Source of the DNA: Pseudomonas oryzihabitans
Lineage (GTDB): Bacteria > Pseudomonadota > Gammaproteobacteria > Pseudomonadales > Pseudomonadaceae
DNA: 64,000 nucleotides
Assembly (NCBI RefSeq): GCF_014522265.1
Contig: NZ_CP017024.1
Span: forward strand, 779,501 to 843,500
Direction: 5' to 3'
Shown here piece after piece: positions 1 through 8,284 of the stretch; the stretch's first letter is position 1, and each line of letters starts with the position of its first letter. The translations under genes and the position numbers were made by a program. Below the pieces are notes generated by a model, which was given only the letters and a program-made list of their open reading frames with translations, did not search any database and was not told where the DNA came from.

Positions 1-1271
1 GGTTCGCGGCCGAATTCCCGGGCGATCACCAGCTTCTGGGCGTTGCCGCCGGACAGCAGCGCCGCCTTCTGCCGCACCGAGCGCACGCCCTGGACATCGA
101 ATTGCGTGACCGCCGCCTGGGTCGCGGCTTCCTGGGCGCGTCTATCCAGGCGGGCGAAGCCACCGAAGCGACCGCTGTGCACCGCGCCGATGGCGAAGTT
201 GTCGGCCACCGACAGGGACCCGGCCAGGGCGCTGCCATAGCGGTCGGCGGGAATGGCGGCGATGCGCAGGTCGCGGCGTCGGGCGCTGGCGGCCGCGGCC
301 AGATCGCCGAAGCCCTCCAGCCGCACCTCGCCTTCGTAGGGCTGCGGCAGGCCCATCAGCACGTCGGCCAGCTCGCCCTGGCCGTTGCCGCCGACCCCGG
401 CGATGCCATAGATCTCGCCAGCGCGCAGCTCCAGGTCGATACCGTCCAGCGCGCGCCGTCCGCCGCGTTCCGGGGTGCGCAGGCCACGCACCGTCAGCAG
501 CGGTACCCCGGCGGCGCCTCGCGGAGTGTCGGCGAGCGGCTGGGCATCGCCCACGGTGAGGCGCACCAGTTCGTCCACCGACACCTCGGCGGGGTCCAGG
601 CTGCGCAGGGTGCGGCCGCCGCGCATCACCGTGAGGCGGTCGGCGTAGCTCAGGGCGTCCTGCATGCGATGGGTCACCAGCACCACCGCCGCGCCCTCTG
701 CCGCCAGGGCGCGCAGGGTCTGCAACAGCCGCTCGCCTTCGCCGTCGGTGAGCACCGCGGTGGGTTCGTCGAGGATGAGGATGCGCGCCCCGGCCAGCAG
801 CACCTTGAGGATCTCCACCCGCTGCTGTTCGGCGATGGACAGCTCCGCCACGCGCTGCTCCGGGCGAATGGCGAAGCCCAGGGCGGCGGCCTGCTGGCGG
901 ATGCGTTCGCTGATCTCGGCCAGGCGCCGGCGATGGCTACCCTGCCCCGCCGGCAGGCCGAGCAACACGTTCTCCGCCACGCTGAAGGGTCGCACCAGCT
1001 TGAAGTGCTGGTGGACCATGCCGATGCGCAGCCGGGCGGCGTCCGCCGGACCGCGCAGCCGCACCAGGTTGTCGTCCACCAGGAGCTCGCCGGTCTCCGG
1101 CGCATAGAGGCCGGCGGCGATGTTCATCAGCGTCGACTTGCCCGCGCCGTTCTCGCCGAGCAGCGCATGCACCTCGCCCCAGCGCACCAGGAAGTCCGCC
1201 TGCTGCAGCGCCTGGAAGCCATCGAAGGTCTTGCCGACGCCACGCAGTTGCAGGGCGTTGTGTTTTTTCAT
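1..1271 (-). CDS. ABC importer ATP-binding protein, BMP/nucleoside type (3' end outside window)
   Basis: Double-cassette ATPase of the family that energises BMP-type (nucleoside or purine-like) importers. The frame is open from the ATG at 1271 to the left edge, about 423 residues of a usual 500 or so. The first cassette shows Walker A GENGAGKST, an EQQRVEIL signature region and Walker B ILILDEPTAVLT. The second cassette is visible as far as its LLSGGNAQKLVIARE signature. It lies 76 bases downstream of the substrate-binding protein gene in the same direction, so the two are probably one operon. The permease genes should follow beyond the edge. The substrate is inferred from family only; a ribose-type sugar importer is less likely because the binding protein is BMP-like. 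Confidence 0.9.
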   Translation of the reverse strand, partial: MKKHNALQLRGVGKTFDGFQALQQADFLVRWGEVHALLGENGAGKSTLMNIAAGLYAPETGELLVDDNLVRLRGPADAARLRIGMVHQHFKLVRPFSVAENVLLGLPAGQGSHRRRLAEISERIRQQAAALGFAIRPEQRVAELSIAEQQRVEILKVLLAGARILILDEPTAVLTDGEGERLLQTLRALAAEGAAVVLVTHRMQDALSYADRLTVMRGGRTLRSLDPAEVSVDELVRLTVGDAQPLADTPRGAAGVPLLTVRGLRTPERGGRRALDGIDLELRAGEIYGIAGVGGNGQGELADVLMGLPQPYEGEVRLEGFGDLAAAASARRRDLRIAAIPADRYGSALAGSLSVADNFAIGAVHSGRFGGFARLDRRAQEAATQAAVTQFDVQGVRSVRQKAALLSGGNAQKLVIAREFGRE

Positions 1272-1347
1272 GCTGGTCGGCCTTTGTCCAAGGATCGCCT
1301 CCGTGGAAAACGCTGCGCGGTTTTCCACCCTACCCAGGGGTGAACCG

Positions 1348-2439
1348 CTACTTCTGCGTCGTCACGCCCTGGACGAACCAGTCCATCTGCCACAGCGCCG
1401 GGTCGGACAGCACTTGGCCGGCGGCGACCCGCTCCTTGCCGTCGCGATCGCTCAGAGGACCGGCATAGATCTGCTTGCCCTTGAGCAGCGCTTCGCGCTC
1501 GGCGAGGATCTTTTCCTGGGCCGCCTTGGGCACGGCGTCGCCGAAGCCGGCGATGTCGGTGCCGCCGTCGGCCATGGACACCAGGGCACCGTTGGGTGCG
1601 GGTTTCCAGTGGCCGGCGATGACGCGCTTGAGCTCCGGCACCAGGAAGCGATCCCAGACCCACACCGAGGAGCAGAGGGTGGCCTCGGGCGCGAACTGGC
1701 GCATGTCGCGGTGGTGGCCGGTGCCATAAACGCCACGCTCCTGGGCGACGATCTGCGGCGTGGGGGTATCCACGTGCTGGCCGATGACGTCGGCGCCCTG
1801 GTCGATCAGCGCCGCGGCGGCGGCGCGCTCCTTGACCGGATCGTTCCAGCTGCCGGTGTAGATCACCGTGAGGGTGGCATTGGGATTCATCTGCCGGGCG
1901 CCCAGCTCGTAGGCGTTGATGGTCCAGTTCACCACGCCGAAGGGATTGGCGGCGACGAAGCCCAGCTTGCCGGTCTTGGACGCCGCGCCCGCGGCCATGC
2001 CACAGAGGTACTGGCTTTCGTAGGTGCGGCCATAGAAGGATTCCAGGTTGCGCCCGTTGGTGGTGCCCGAGGCGTTGAGGAAGGCCACCTCGGGATACTG
2101 CTCGGCCAGTTGCTTGAAGGTGTCGGAATAGCCGAAGGCGGTGCCGATGACGATGTTGGCGCCGCGCTTGATGAAGCGCTCGGCGGCCGGGCGGATGGCC
2201 GAGGCGGTCTCCGGCACGTTTTCCACGAACTGGATCTTCATACCCAGTTCCATCTCGATCTTCACCCGCGCCTCGTCCATGGCCTGGGTCCAGCCGCCGT
2301 CGTTCTTGGCGGTGAAATACAGCATGGCGATCTTCGGCTCGCCCTTGAGGGTGAAGCCCTCGTCGTCCGCCCGCGCCCCGGTACCCAGCCCTACCAACGC
2401 CAGCACGCACGCCACTCTTCCCAGCCATCTGCTCAGCAT
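1348..2439 (-). CDS. BMP family ABC transporter substrate-binding protein
   Basis: Periplasmic ligand-binding protein of 363 residues related to Bmp/PnrA/Med proteins, which bind nucleosides or related heterocycles. The N-terminus is a typical signal peptide with a hydrophobic stretch of about 17 residues and a cleavage site after GARA. No lipobox cysteine is visible, so it is probably soluble in the periplasm. Family features include AMLYFTAKNDGGW near the mature N-terminus and the ERFIKRGANIVIGTAFGYSD segment. It sits between the VOC gene (20 bases upstream) and the importer ATPase gene. Its companions, a dioxygenase and a VOC protein, suggest that the imported compound is oxidised in the cytoplasm. 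The ligand is not determined by the sequence. Confidence 0.9.
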   Translation of the reverse strand: MLSRWLGRVACVLALVGLGTGARADDEGFTLKGEPKIAMLYFTAKNDGGWTQAMDEARVKIEMELGMKIQFVENVPETASAIRPAAERFIKRGANIVIGTAFGYSDTFKQLAEQYPEVAFLNASGTTNGRNLESFYGRTYESQYLCGMAAGAASKTGKLGFVAANPFGVVNWTINAYELGARQMNPNATLTVIYTGSWNDPVKERAAAAALIDQGADVIGQHVDTPTPQIVAQERGVYGTGHHRDMRQFAPEATLCSSVWVWDRFLVPELKRVIAGHWKPAPNGALVSMADGGTDIAGFGDAVPKAAQEKILAEREALLKGKQIYAGPLSDRDGKERVAAGQVLSDPALWQMDWFVQGVTTQK

Positions 2440-2459
2440 CGTCTCGTCCTTAGTCTTGT

Positions 2460-2846
2460 CTACAGCATGTGGTTGATACGGAACACGTTGCCTTCCGGGT
2501 CCAGCAATACGGCCTGGTACCAGTGGTAGTAGGTTTCGTAGGGCGCCTTCAGCAGGCGGGCACCAGCGGCTTCGGCCACCGGCACCAGCCGGTCCACCTC
2601 GGCGCGGCTGTCCACCTCCAGGTTGAGCAGGAAGCGGCAGCCCTCACTGCCGGCGAATTCGCCCAGCCCCAAGAGCTCATAGGCCTCCGGCGCATTGAAG
2701 CCGATGGCGGTCTTGCCGGTGTCCAGGCCGCGAAAGATCGGCGAGCGGATCGCCTCAATCTCGGGAAAATCGAACACCCGCTGGTAGAAGCCACTCAGGG
2801 CCACCACGTCCTGGGCGAAGACGTTGACGTAGGAAAGACTCGGCAT
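2460..2846 (-). CDS. VOC (glyoxalase/bleomycin-resistance fold) family protein
   Basis: Small protein of 128 residues with two beta-alpha-beta-beta-beta modules typical of the vicinal oxygen chelate superfamily. It begins MPSLSYVNVFAQDV and ends with the usual DPEGNVFRI strand. Such proteins act as metal-dependent lyases, dioxygenases or ligand binders, and this one cannot be assigned a reaction. Its ATG overlaps the stop of the upstream dioxygenase gene (TGATG), which indicates translational coupling. The BMP binding-protein gene follows after 20 bases. The tight coupling suggests it acts on the same substrate or product as the dioxygenase. The frame stays open far upstream, but the overlapping start agrees with family length. 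Confidence 0.85.
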   Translation of the reverse strand: MPSLSYVNVFAQDVVALSGFYQRVFDFPEIEAIRSPIFRGLDTGKTAIGFNAPEAYELLGLGEFAGSEGCRFLLNLEVDSRAEVDRLVPVAEAAGARLLKAPYETYYHWYQAVLLDPEGNVFRINHML

Positions 2847-3865
2847 CAGGCCACCCGCACGCCGGTCTGGGTCCCGCCGAAGGTGGTCTGCTTGACGAAC
2901 TTGGATCTCAGGTGGTCGCCCGAGGTGATGGGCGCATGGCGCGGCGGCGTGCCGGGCGTGGCGCAACCGGGCAGGCATTGGATGAGGGTGTCGTAGTTGG
3001 GCTGGTGGAAGAACACCAGGGACTGGCGGCGGGTGTCGCAACCGGCATCCGCCGGTGGATTCACCACCCGGTGCAGGGTCGAGACCCAGCGGTCGTTGGT
3101 CCACTGCATCATCAGGTCGCCGATGTTGACCACGAAGCCGCCCGGCACCTTGGGCACGTCCACCCACTCGCCGTCGGCATTGCGCACCTGCAGGCCACCG
3201 GGCGCGTCGTCGGGGCGGACGATGGTCAGGCTGCCGTAGTCGGTATGAGCCCCGGCGCGCAGCTGGCCGGGCAGCGCCGCCTCCTGCTGGTGGGGATAGC
3301 AGAGGGTGCGGAACATGCTGATGTGGCGATCGATGCGGCTGTCGAAATAGGTTTCCGGCAACGCCAGCCCCAGGGCGAAGAGGCGCATCAGGGTGCGTGC
3401 CAGGTCGCTCATGGCGGCGAAATACTCGGCATAGGCCTCGCGGAAACCGGGGATGGCTGTCGGCCAGACGTTGGGCGCGAAGTGCGGCCCGGCTTCCGGA
3501 CCGCGGTAGTAGGCCGTCTCCGGGACGTCCAGCGGACCTATGGAAAAGGACTCCTTGAGATCCCCTGGCGCCGCCTCCTCCAGGCTGTAGGACAGACTCT
3601 CCTCGGCCACCGCGCTGTAGCCGCGCACCTGATCCGGGCGCGGCCGATCGGCCTTGCGCTTCTCCGCCAGCGGCAGCTCGAAGAAGGCCCGCGAGAGACG
3701 CGAGACGCGCTCGACCAGTTCCTCGGGCACCTGATGGTGGGTGATGACCAGAAAGCCGATATCGCGGCAGGCCTGGTCGACGGCCTTGGCCACCGCCTGC
3801 TTGCCGGCGGCCGAGCCGGCGAAATAGGGAGCCAGATCGATGATGGGAACACTGGACAGCGGCAT
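2846..3865 (-). CDS. Isopenicillin N synthase-like 2-oxoglutarate/Fe(II) dioxygenase
   Basis: Non-heme iron oxygenase of 339 residues. The N-terminal DIOX_N-type region begins VPIIDLAPYF. The catalytic jelly roll carries the iron ligands His207 and Asp209 (GAHTDYGSL) and His265 (LHRVVNP), and an Arg in RRQSLVFF for the co-substrate carboxylate. It is cytoplasmic; the substrate is unknown. The chosen ATG at 3865 has GAGG six bases upstream. A GTG at 3877 would also be in frame, but the Shine-Dalgarno sequence lies inside that extension. It is the first gene of a minus-strand operon with a VOC protein and a BMP importer. A sigma-54 promoter sits about 75 bases upstream. A purine or other nitrogen heterocycle is a plausible substrate, by inference only. 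Confidence 0.9.
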   Translation of the reverse strand: MPLSSVPIIDLAPYFAGSAAGKQAVAKAVDQACRDIGFLVITHHQVPEELVERVSRLSRAFFELPLAEKRKADRPRPDQVRGYSAVAEESLSYSLEEAAPGDLKESFSIGPLDVPETAYYRGPEAGPHFAPNVWPTAIPGFREAYAEYFAAMSDLARTLMRLFALGLALPETYFDSRIDRHISMFRTLCYPHQQEAALPGQLRAGAHTDYGSLTIVRPDDAPGGLQVRNADGEWVDVPKVPGGFVVNIGDLMMQWTNDRWVSTLHRVVNPPADAGCDTRRQSLVFFHQPNYDTLIQCLPGCATPGTPPRHAPITSGDHLRSKFVKQTTFGGTQTGVRVA

Positions 3866-3938
3866 GACGGACCTCACGGGTTGGACGAAAGGAGACAGCG
3901 CGACGCACGTTCACCGGGCAGGACGGCAGCAGGGAAAT

Positions 3939-3954
3939 TGCAACCGTTGTGCCA
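3939..3954 (-). promoter_or_regulatory. Sigma-54 (RpoN) -24/-12 promoter
   Basis: Read on the minus strand the sequence is TGGCAC, five bases, then TTGCA. This matches the RpoN consensus in both invariant dinucleotides (GG at -24, GC at -12) and in their spacing. It lies 73 bases upstream of the dioxygenase start and points into that operon. No activator site or activator gene was recognised nearby. Sigma-54 control fits nitrogen-limited expression of a nitrogen-compound uptake and oxidation operon, which is inference. Confidence 0.8.
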
Positions 3955-4130
3955 TCTTTGGACCATTTGGTAAAAACTTGAAAAGCCAATGAAAACAGCA
4001 GGTTGAGGAAGAGATTCAGAATCTGCTGACGGCGCGCTGCACCTTGAGCGATCAGCGTGCACCGGGGTGGCGCCCATGGGGGGGCGGCGCCGAGCGGGAA
4101 GGCGTTGGCGAGAGGGAACGGCTTGGCGAC

Positions 4131-4294
4131 GTTGGGCTTCGGCACTGTAGCCGCCTCGACTCAACCTGCGGCTAGCCTCTGCGTAGGTTGGGTCGAGCGC
4201 AGCGAAGCCCAACGAATCCGGACCATCACGTTGGATACTGCAGTTTCCAGCTGTTGGGCTTCGGCGATGGAGCCATCTCAACCCAACCTGCGGA
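4131..4294. repeat. Cluster of three intergenic inverted repeats (GTTGGGCTTCG...CCCAACCT type)
   Basis: Three related copies lie in the gap between the dioxygenase operon and slyD, at about 4131-4174, 4183-4213 (opposite orientation) and 4252-4294. Each pairs a GTTGGGCTTCG arm with a (C)CCAACCT(G/A)CGG arm, so single-strand hairpins are possible. A further copy lies at 9301-9335. The 570-base gap 3866-4436 also holds the sigma-54 promoter, a seven-G run at 4078-4084, a second repeat type at 4323-4355 and the slyD terminator. No credible gene was seen in it. Confidence 0.75.
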
Positions 4295-4322
4295 CCCTCC
4301 CGCTCACACTATCCAACCAACG

Positions 4323-4355
4323 CCCTCTCCCCGCGGGAGAGGGTTGGGGTGAGGG
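4323..4355. repeat. Dispersed intergenic repeat, GAGAGGGTTGGGGTGAGGG family, copy 1
   Basis: A short element with a CCCTCTCCCC / GGGAGAGGG hairpin followed by TTGGGGTGAGGG. Near-identical copies occur at 9355-9390 and 12541-12576, always between genes. This is a widespread intergenic repeat type in gamma-proteobacterial genomes; its mobility and function are not evident here. Confidence 0.8.
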
Positions 4356-4384
4356 CCACCCTGCACGGACGCCACAAACGACAA

Positions 4385-4414
4385 CGCCCGTGCCGGCATT
4401 GCCGGACACGGGCG
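4385..4414 (-). terminator. Hairpin terminator downstream of slyD
   Basis: A 30-base near-perfect inverted repeat (CGCCCGTGCCGGC paired with GCCGGACACGGGCG) begins 23 bases after the slyD stop. On the minus strand it is followed by a moderately T-rich stretch. It is probably an intrinsic terminator, although the U-tract is weak. Confidence 0.65.
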
Positions 4415-4436
4415 CTGTGGGAACCTGTTGCCAGGC

Positions 4437-4922
4437 TTAGTGCTGGTGACCGCCTTCGCCATGGATGTGGCCGTGGGCGATTTCTTCGTCGCTGGCCGCA
4501 CGCACGTTGACCACCTTGACGTCGAAATTCAGACGCTGGCCGGCCAGGGGATGGTTGCCGTCGACGGTGACCTGGTCGCCGTCGATGTCACGCACGGTGA
4601 CGATCTGCATGGCGCCATCCGGGCCGGAGGCGTGGAACTGCATGCCCACTTCCAGCTCGTCCACGCCTTCGAACATTTCCTTGCCCAGGGTGGCAACCAG
4701 TTCGGGGGTGTATTCGCCGTAGGCGTCTTCCGGCTCGATGGCCACCTTCAGCTCGTCACCAGCCTGCTTGCCGGACAGGGCGCGCTCGAGGCCGGGAATG
4801 ATGTTGCCCGCGCCTTGCAGGTATACCAGCGGAGCACCACCAGCGGAGCTGTCGATGACTTCGCCGGCGTCGTTGGTCAGGGTGTAGTCGATGGATACTG
4901 CCGTGTTCGCCGCGATCTGCAT
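4437..4922 (-). CDS. slyD: FKBP-type peptidyl-prolyl cis-trans isomerase SlyD
   Basis: Cytoplasmic prolyl isomerase and chaperone of 161 residues. The FKBP core contains TLTNDAGEVIDSS, the GAGNIIPGLERALSGK active-site region and the insert-in-flap domain around EDAYGEYTPELV. It ends in a short histidine-rich tail (HGHIHGEGGHQH) able to bind metals such as nickel, much shorter than the E. coli tail. The start chosen is the ATG at 4922 (MQIAANTAVS), which has GAAGG upstream and matches the usual MxIAAN start of Pseudomonas SlyD. An ATG at 4937 is in frame but lacks a ribosome site. It is monocistronic, with a hairpin terminator downstream. Confidence 0.93.
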   Translation of the reverse strand: MQIAANTAVSIDYTLTNDAGEVIDSSAGGAPLVYLQGAGNIIPGLERALSGKQAGDELKVAIEPEDAYGEYTPELVATLGKEMFEGVDELEVGMQFHASGPDGAMQIVTVRDIDGDQVTVDGNHPLAGQRLNFDVKVVNVRAASDEEIAHGHIHGEGGHQH

Positions 4923-5147
4923 GGCCAGAACCTTCATGCTGGGAAAAAAATAGGATGACGCATCAGTCTACGCGTCCAACCTAGCAATTGCGAATGCGTT
5001 CGGTCAGTCCCCTGGCGCCCGGAGGCATCTGGAGGGCGCCCCTGCACCGGTACTCGACCGCTCGTCACGCAATCGACATGGCCGCTTCACGGCGCTGTCA
5101 TCCCGGCTACCTAGGGTTTGCTGCATACCCACTGCCGGAGCCCTGCC

Positions 5148-5876
5148 ATGCCGATTCCAGTGTCCGCACCGCCCGCGCTGCGCGCCGAACGCCTGTCGAC
5201 CGCCGCGGATATCCGCGCTGCCCAGCGCCTGCGAGCTGCGGTCTTCGGCAGCACCTACGGCGTGCATTTCGCCGACAACCTCGACCAGGACGCCTACGAC
5301 GCCCACTGCCTGCACCTGGGGGTGCGCGACCTGCGCAGCGGCGAGCTGATCGCCACCACGCGGCTGCTCGACGGGCGCCGCCGCGAGCGCCTGGGCAGTC
5401 TCTACAGCGAAAGCGAATTCCAGCTGGAAGGCCTGGATGGCCTGCAGGGTCCGCTGCTGGAGATCGGCCGCACCTGCGTGGCGCCCGGGCATCGCACCGG
5501 CGCCGCCATCGCCCTGCTGTGGGCGGAACTGGCCGAGATCATGGCCTGCGGCGACTATCGCTACCTCATGGGCTGCGCCAGCGTGCCCATGGCCGACGGC
5601 GGTCTGCAAGCCGCCGCCCTGCTGCGCCAGGCCGCGCGGGACGAGCGTATCCCGGCGATCCGCGCCACGCCGCGGCGCCCGCTGCCCTTCGTCGCCGTGC
5701 CCGACAACCTGGTGGTGCAGCTGCCGCCCCTGCTCAAGGCCTATCTGCGCCTGGGCGCCCAGGTCTGCGGCGCGCCTTGCTGGGATCCGGAATTCGGCGT
5801 GGCCGACGTCTTCATCCTGCTCAAGCGCGAAGACCTCTGCCCGCGCTATGCCCGCCATTTCAAGGCCGCGGTATGA
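5148..5876 (+). CDS. olsB: L-ornithine N-alpha-acyltransferase OlsB
   Basis: GNAT-fold acyltransferase of 242 residues that transfers a 3-hydroxyacyl chain from acyl-ACP to ornithine, giving lyso-ornithine lipid. Family features include the N-terminal [17 protein letters not shown] segment, ATTRLLDG, and [18 protein letters not shown] in the acyl-binding loop. The ATG at 5148 has GGAG nine bases upstream. An upstream TTG/ATG extension (from 5118) lacks support. The stop overlaps the olsA start (ATGA), so the two are translationally coupled, as in the olsBA operon of P. aeruginosa. Ornithine lipids are phosphorus-free membrane lipids, usually made under phosphate limitation, but no Pho box was confirmed here. 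Confidence 0.88.
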   Translation: MPIPVSAPPALRAERLSTAADIRAAQRLRAAVFGSTYGVHFADNLDQDAYDAHCLHLGVRDLRSGELIATTRLLDGRRRERLGSLYSESEFQLEGLDGLQGPLLEIGRTCVAPGHRTGAAIALLWAELAEIMACGDYRYLMGCASVPMADGGLQAAALLRQAARDERIPAIRATPRRPLPFVAVPDNLVVQLPPLLKAYLRLGAQVCGAPCWDPEFGVADVFILLKREDLCPRYARHFKAAV

Positions 5877-6670
5877 GGCGACCGCGCCTCGCCGTGCGGC
5901 TGCTGCCGGTCCTGGCCGCACTGCTGCTCGGAGCGCTGTTCGCCCTGACGGTGGCGCTGGCGGTAGCGCTCAGTCACCGGCCCTGCCTGGGGTTGCGGCA
6001 ACGGCTGACGCGACGTTTCTTCCAGCTGCTGGCCCGGACCCTGCGCCTGCGCCTGGAGGTCCGCGGCGAGGTACCGCGCGGCACCCACCTCTGGCTGGCC
6101 AATCATGTGTCCTGGCTGGATATCGTCGCCCTCGGCAGCTTGCGGCCGCTGGGCTTCCTGTCCAAGGCGGAGGTGGCGGAGTGGCCCTTCGCCGGCTGGC
6201 TGACGCGCCAGGCCGGCACCCTGTTCATCCGCCGTGGCGCCGAACGCGGTGACGCCCTGAGCGAGGCGCTGACCACGCGCCTGACCCAGGGCCTGTCACT
6301 GGCGCTCTTTCCCGAGGGCACCACCACCGACGGCAGTGTGCTGCGCACCTTTCATGGCCGGCTGTTGAGTCCGGCCATCGCCACCGGTACCCCACTGCAA
6401 CCCGTGGCCCTGAGCTACTGGCGCCACGGCGAGCCTGACCGGGCCGCGGCCTTCATCGGCGACGACGACCTGGTGAGCCACATGCTGCGCCTGCTGGACA
6501 ACGGCGGCACCACCCTGAGGATCGAGTTGCTGCCAGCCATCCTGCCCCAGGACCGGCCGCGCCAGGTGCTGGCAGGTGAATGCCAGGCGGCCATCGCCGC
6601 CCGCCTCGGGATTCAACTGGAAACGCGCGCCGCGCGCTCGGCGGCGGCAAAAGCCTGCAGCTGCGGATAG
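5873..6670 (+). CDS. olsA: Lyso-ornithine lipid O-acyltransferase OlsA (PlsC family)
   Basis: Membrane-bound acyltransferase of 265 residues that completes ornithine lipid synthesis by adding the second acyl chain. A hydrophobic N-terminal segment (about residues 8-32) precedes the PlsC domain. The NHVSWLD block gives the HX4D catalytic motif near residue 80, and FPEGTTTDG the substrate-binding motif near residue 146. The ATG overlaps the olsB stop by four bases. Its last 58 bases overlap the 3' end of the convergent ACP phosphodiesterase gene, so both C-termini are encoded on opposite strands of the same DNA. The C-terminal 20 residues ([12 protein letters not shown]) look poorly conserved. 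Confidence 0.88.
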   Translation: MRRPRLAVRLLPVLAALLLGALFALTVALAVALSHRPCLGLRQRLTRRFFQLLARTLRLRLEVRGEVPRGTHLWLANHVSWLDIVALGSLRPLGFLSKAEVAEWPFAGWLTRQAGTLFIRRGAERGDALSEALTTRLTQGLSLALFPEGTTTDGSVLRTFHGRLLSPAIATGTPLQPVALSYWRHGEPDRAAAFIGDDDLVSHMLRLLDNGGTTLRIELLPAILPQDRPRQVLAGECQAAIAARLGIQLETRAARSAAAKACSCG

Positions 6671-7200
6671 AAGTCGCGAAAGTCTGCCAGCAGGCCATCG
6701 TAGGCGGCCTCCAGCTCGGCGAAGGCGCCGGCCAGCAGTTCCGGACGCGACAGCCGCCGCGCCATGCCCTCCACCACCCGCTCCAGCACGGCGAAGTCCC
6801 GGTAGCTGCCCAACCAGTCCTGATGCGCCATCAGGGGTGCGATGCGGGCCAGCCGTGGCGGCAGTTCCGGCTCCTCCAGCAGGGTCTGGTAGCAGTCCGC
6901 GACGAAACCCGGCAGCGGCTGCTCGGCATAGTCGTGCCAGAGGCGCGCCAGGCAGTGATCGAAGAAGACATCCACCAGCAGTCCGGCCACCCGCCGCCGC
7001 GCTGCGGGCAACCGGGCCTTGGCCCGGATCACCAGAGGGTGGTCGTCGGTATAGACGTCGATGCGCCGGTGCAACCGGATACCGGCGGCGATTCCAGCGG
7101 GCCAGGCGTCCGCCGAGCCCTTGACGAAATCGCCATAGAGGCTGCCGAGGCGATCTTCACGGCTGGGGCCGCCCAGGTGCAGGTGCGCGAGATAATTCAT
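6613..7200 (-). CDS. acpH: Acyl carrier protein phosphodiesterase (AcpH family)
   Basis: Protein of 195 residues starting MNYLAHLHLGG, the hallmark of the DUF479/AcpH family. Members are HD-like metal-dependent hydrolases that release 4'-phosphopantetheine from holo-ACP. LHRRIDVYTDDHPLV and the VDVFFDHCLARLW segment supply the histidine and aspartate ligands. It converges on olsA and overlaps its 3' end by 58 bases. The neighbourhood is functionally coherent, because OlsB uses acyl-ACP as donor; in P. aeruginosa a homologue also lies next to olsBA, as I recall. The start ATG at 7200 is the family-typical one. Confidence 0.85.
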   Translation of the reverse strand: MNYLAHLHLGGPSREDRLGSLYGDFVKGSADAWPAGIAAGIRLHRRIDVYTDDHPLVIRAKARLPAARRRVAGLLVDVFFDHCLARLWHDYAEQPLPGFVADCYQTLLEEPELPPRLARIAPLMAHQDWLGSYRDFAVLERVVEGMARRLSRPELLAGAFAELEAAYDGLLADFRDFYPQLQAFAAAERAARVSS

Positions 7201-7295
7201 CCCTTCAGCATACTCCAGCCGCGAGCGGGCGGTTTTCCTGGACGACCCGCGGCTGCTAGGCTCGGACCTCCCTTCCCTTTTCCGCTGGAGTCGTC

Positions 7296-8255
7296 ATGCC
7301 CGTTCGCGCCGTGTTCCTCGACTATGCCTCTCTCGACCTCGGCGATCTGGACCCGGCGCCCTTGCGCGCGGTGTTCGACGAGCTGGAACTCCATCCGGCG
7401 AGCGCCCCGGACGAGGTCGCGACGCGCCTGGCCGGCGCCCAGGTCGCCATCGTCAACAAGGTGGTGCTGGACGCCGCCATCCTGGCCGCCTGCCCGGACT
7501 TGAAGCTGGTACTGGTCAGCGCCACCGGCACCAACAACATCGACCTGGAAGCCGCGCGCGCCCAGGGCGTGCGCGTCTGCAACTGCCAGGGCTATGGCAC
7601 CGCCTCGGTCGCCCAGCACACCCTGGCGCTGCTGCTGGCCCTGGCGACCCGCTTGCCGGACTACCAGACAGACGTCCGTGCCGGTCGCTGGCAGACCGCC
7701 AGCCAGTTCTGCCTGCTCGACCACCCCATCGTCGAGCTGGAAGGCAAGACCCTCGGCCTGCTCGGCCTCGGCGAGCTGGGCAGCGCGGTGAAGCGCCTGG
7801 CCGAAGCCTTCGGCATGCAGACCCTGGTGGGCCAGTTGCCCGGTCGCCCGGCGCGTCCCGGCAGCCTGCCGCTGGCCGAGCTGCTGCCCCAGGTGGATGC
7901 CCTGACGATGCACTGCCCGCTGACCGAGCAGACCCGCGGCCTGATCGGTGCGGCGGAACTGGCGGCGATGAAATCCACGGCCTTCCTGGTCAACACCGCA
8001 CGCGGCGGCATCGTCGACGAACAGGCCCTGGCCGATTGCCTGAGGCGCGGCCACCTGGCCGGCGCCGCCACCGATGTGCTCAGCGTGGAGCCCCCGCGTG
8101 ACGGCAATCCGCTGCTAGCCGGCGACATTCCGCGACTGATCGTCACCCCGCACAACGCCTGGGGTAGTCGCGAGGCGCGTCAACGGATCATTGGCCAGCT
8201 CGCCGCCAATGCCGAGGGCCATTTCGCCGGCACGCCGCACCGGGTGGTCTGCTAA
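7296..8255 (+). CDS. D-2-hydroxyacid dehydrogenase (NAD-binding)
   Basis: Cytoplasmic oxidoreductase of 319 residues that interconverts a D-2-hydroxyacid and a 2-oxoacid, for example glycerate and hydroxypyruvate. The Rossmann domain carries [12 protein letters not shown]. The catalytic triad is in place: Arg236 (NTARGG), Glu265 (SVEPP) and His286 (TPHNAWGS). The N-terminal substrate domain has [14 protein letters not shown]. The ATG at 7296 follows a GGAG ribosome site. It diverges from acpH across a 95-base gap and precedes rsmC by 29 bases. Exact substrate specificity cannot be read from the sequence; glycerate dehydrogenase (HprA-like) is the best guess. Confidence 0.88.
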   Translation: MPVRAVFLDYASLDLGDLDPAPLRAVFDELELHPASAPDEVATRLAGAQVAIVNKVVLDAAILAACPDLKLVLVSATGTNNIDLEAARAQGVRVCNCQGYGTASVAQHTLALLLALATRLPDYQTDVRAGRWQTASQFCLLDHPIVELEGKTLGLLGLGELGSAVKRLAEAFGMQTLVGQLPGRPARPGSLPLAELLPQVDALTMHCPLTEQTRGLIGAAELAAMKSTAFLVNTARGGIVDEQALADCLRRGHLAGAATDVLSVEPPRDGNPLLAGDIPRLIVTPHNAWGSREARQRIIGQLAANAEGHFAGTPHRVVC

Positions 8256-8284
8256 AGTTCGCGCTTTTTTCGCCAGGTAGCCCC

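Noticed and set aside
3874..4281. Minus-strand open frame of 135 codons upstream of the dioxygenase gene
   Set aside because: It runs through the dispersed repeats and the sigma-54 promoter, has no ribosome site and no recognisable family.
4437..4937. Longer slyD start at 4937 (MKVLAMQIAAN)
   Set aside because: No ribosome site precedes it, whereas GAAGG precedes the ATG at 4922 and homologues begin near MxIAAN.
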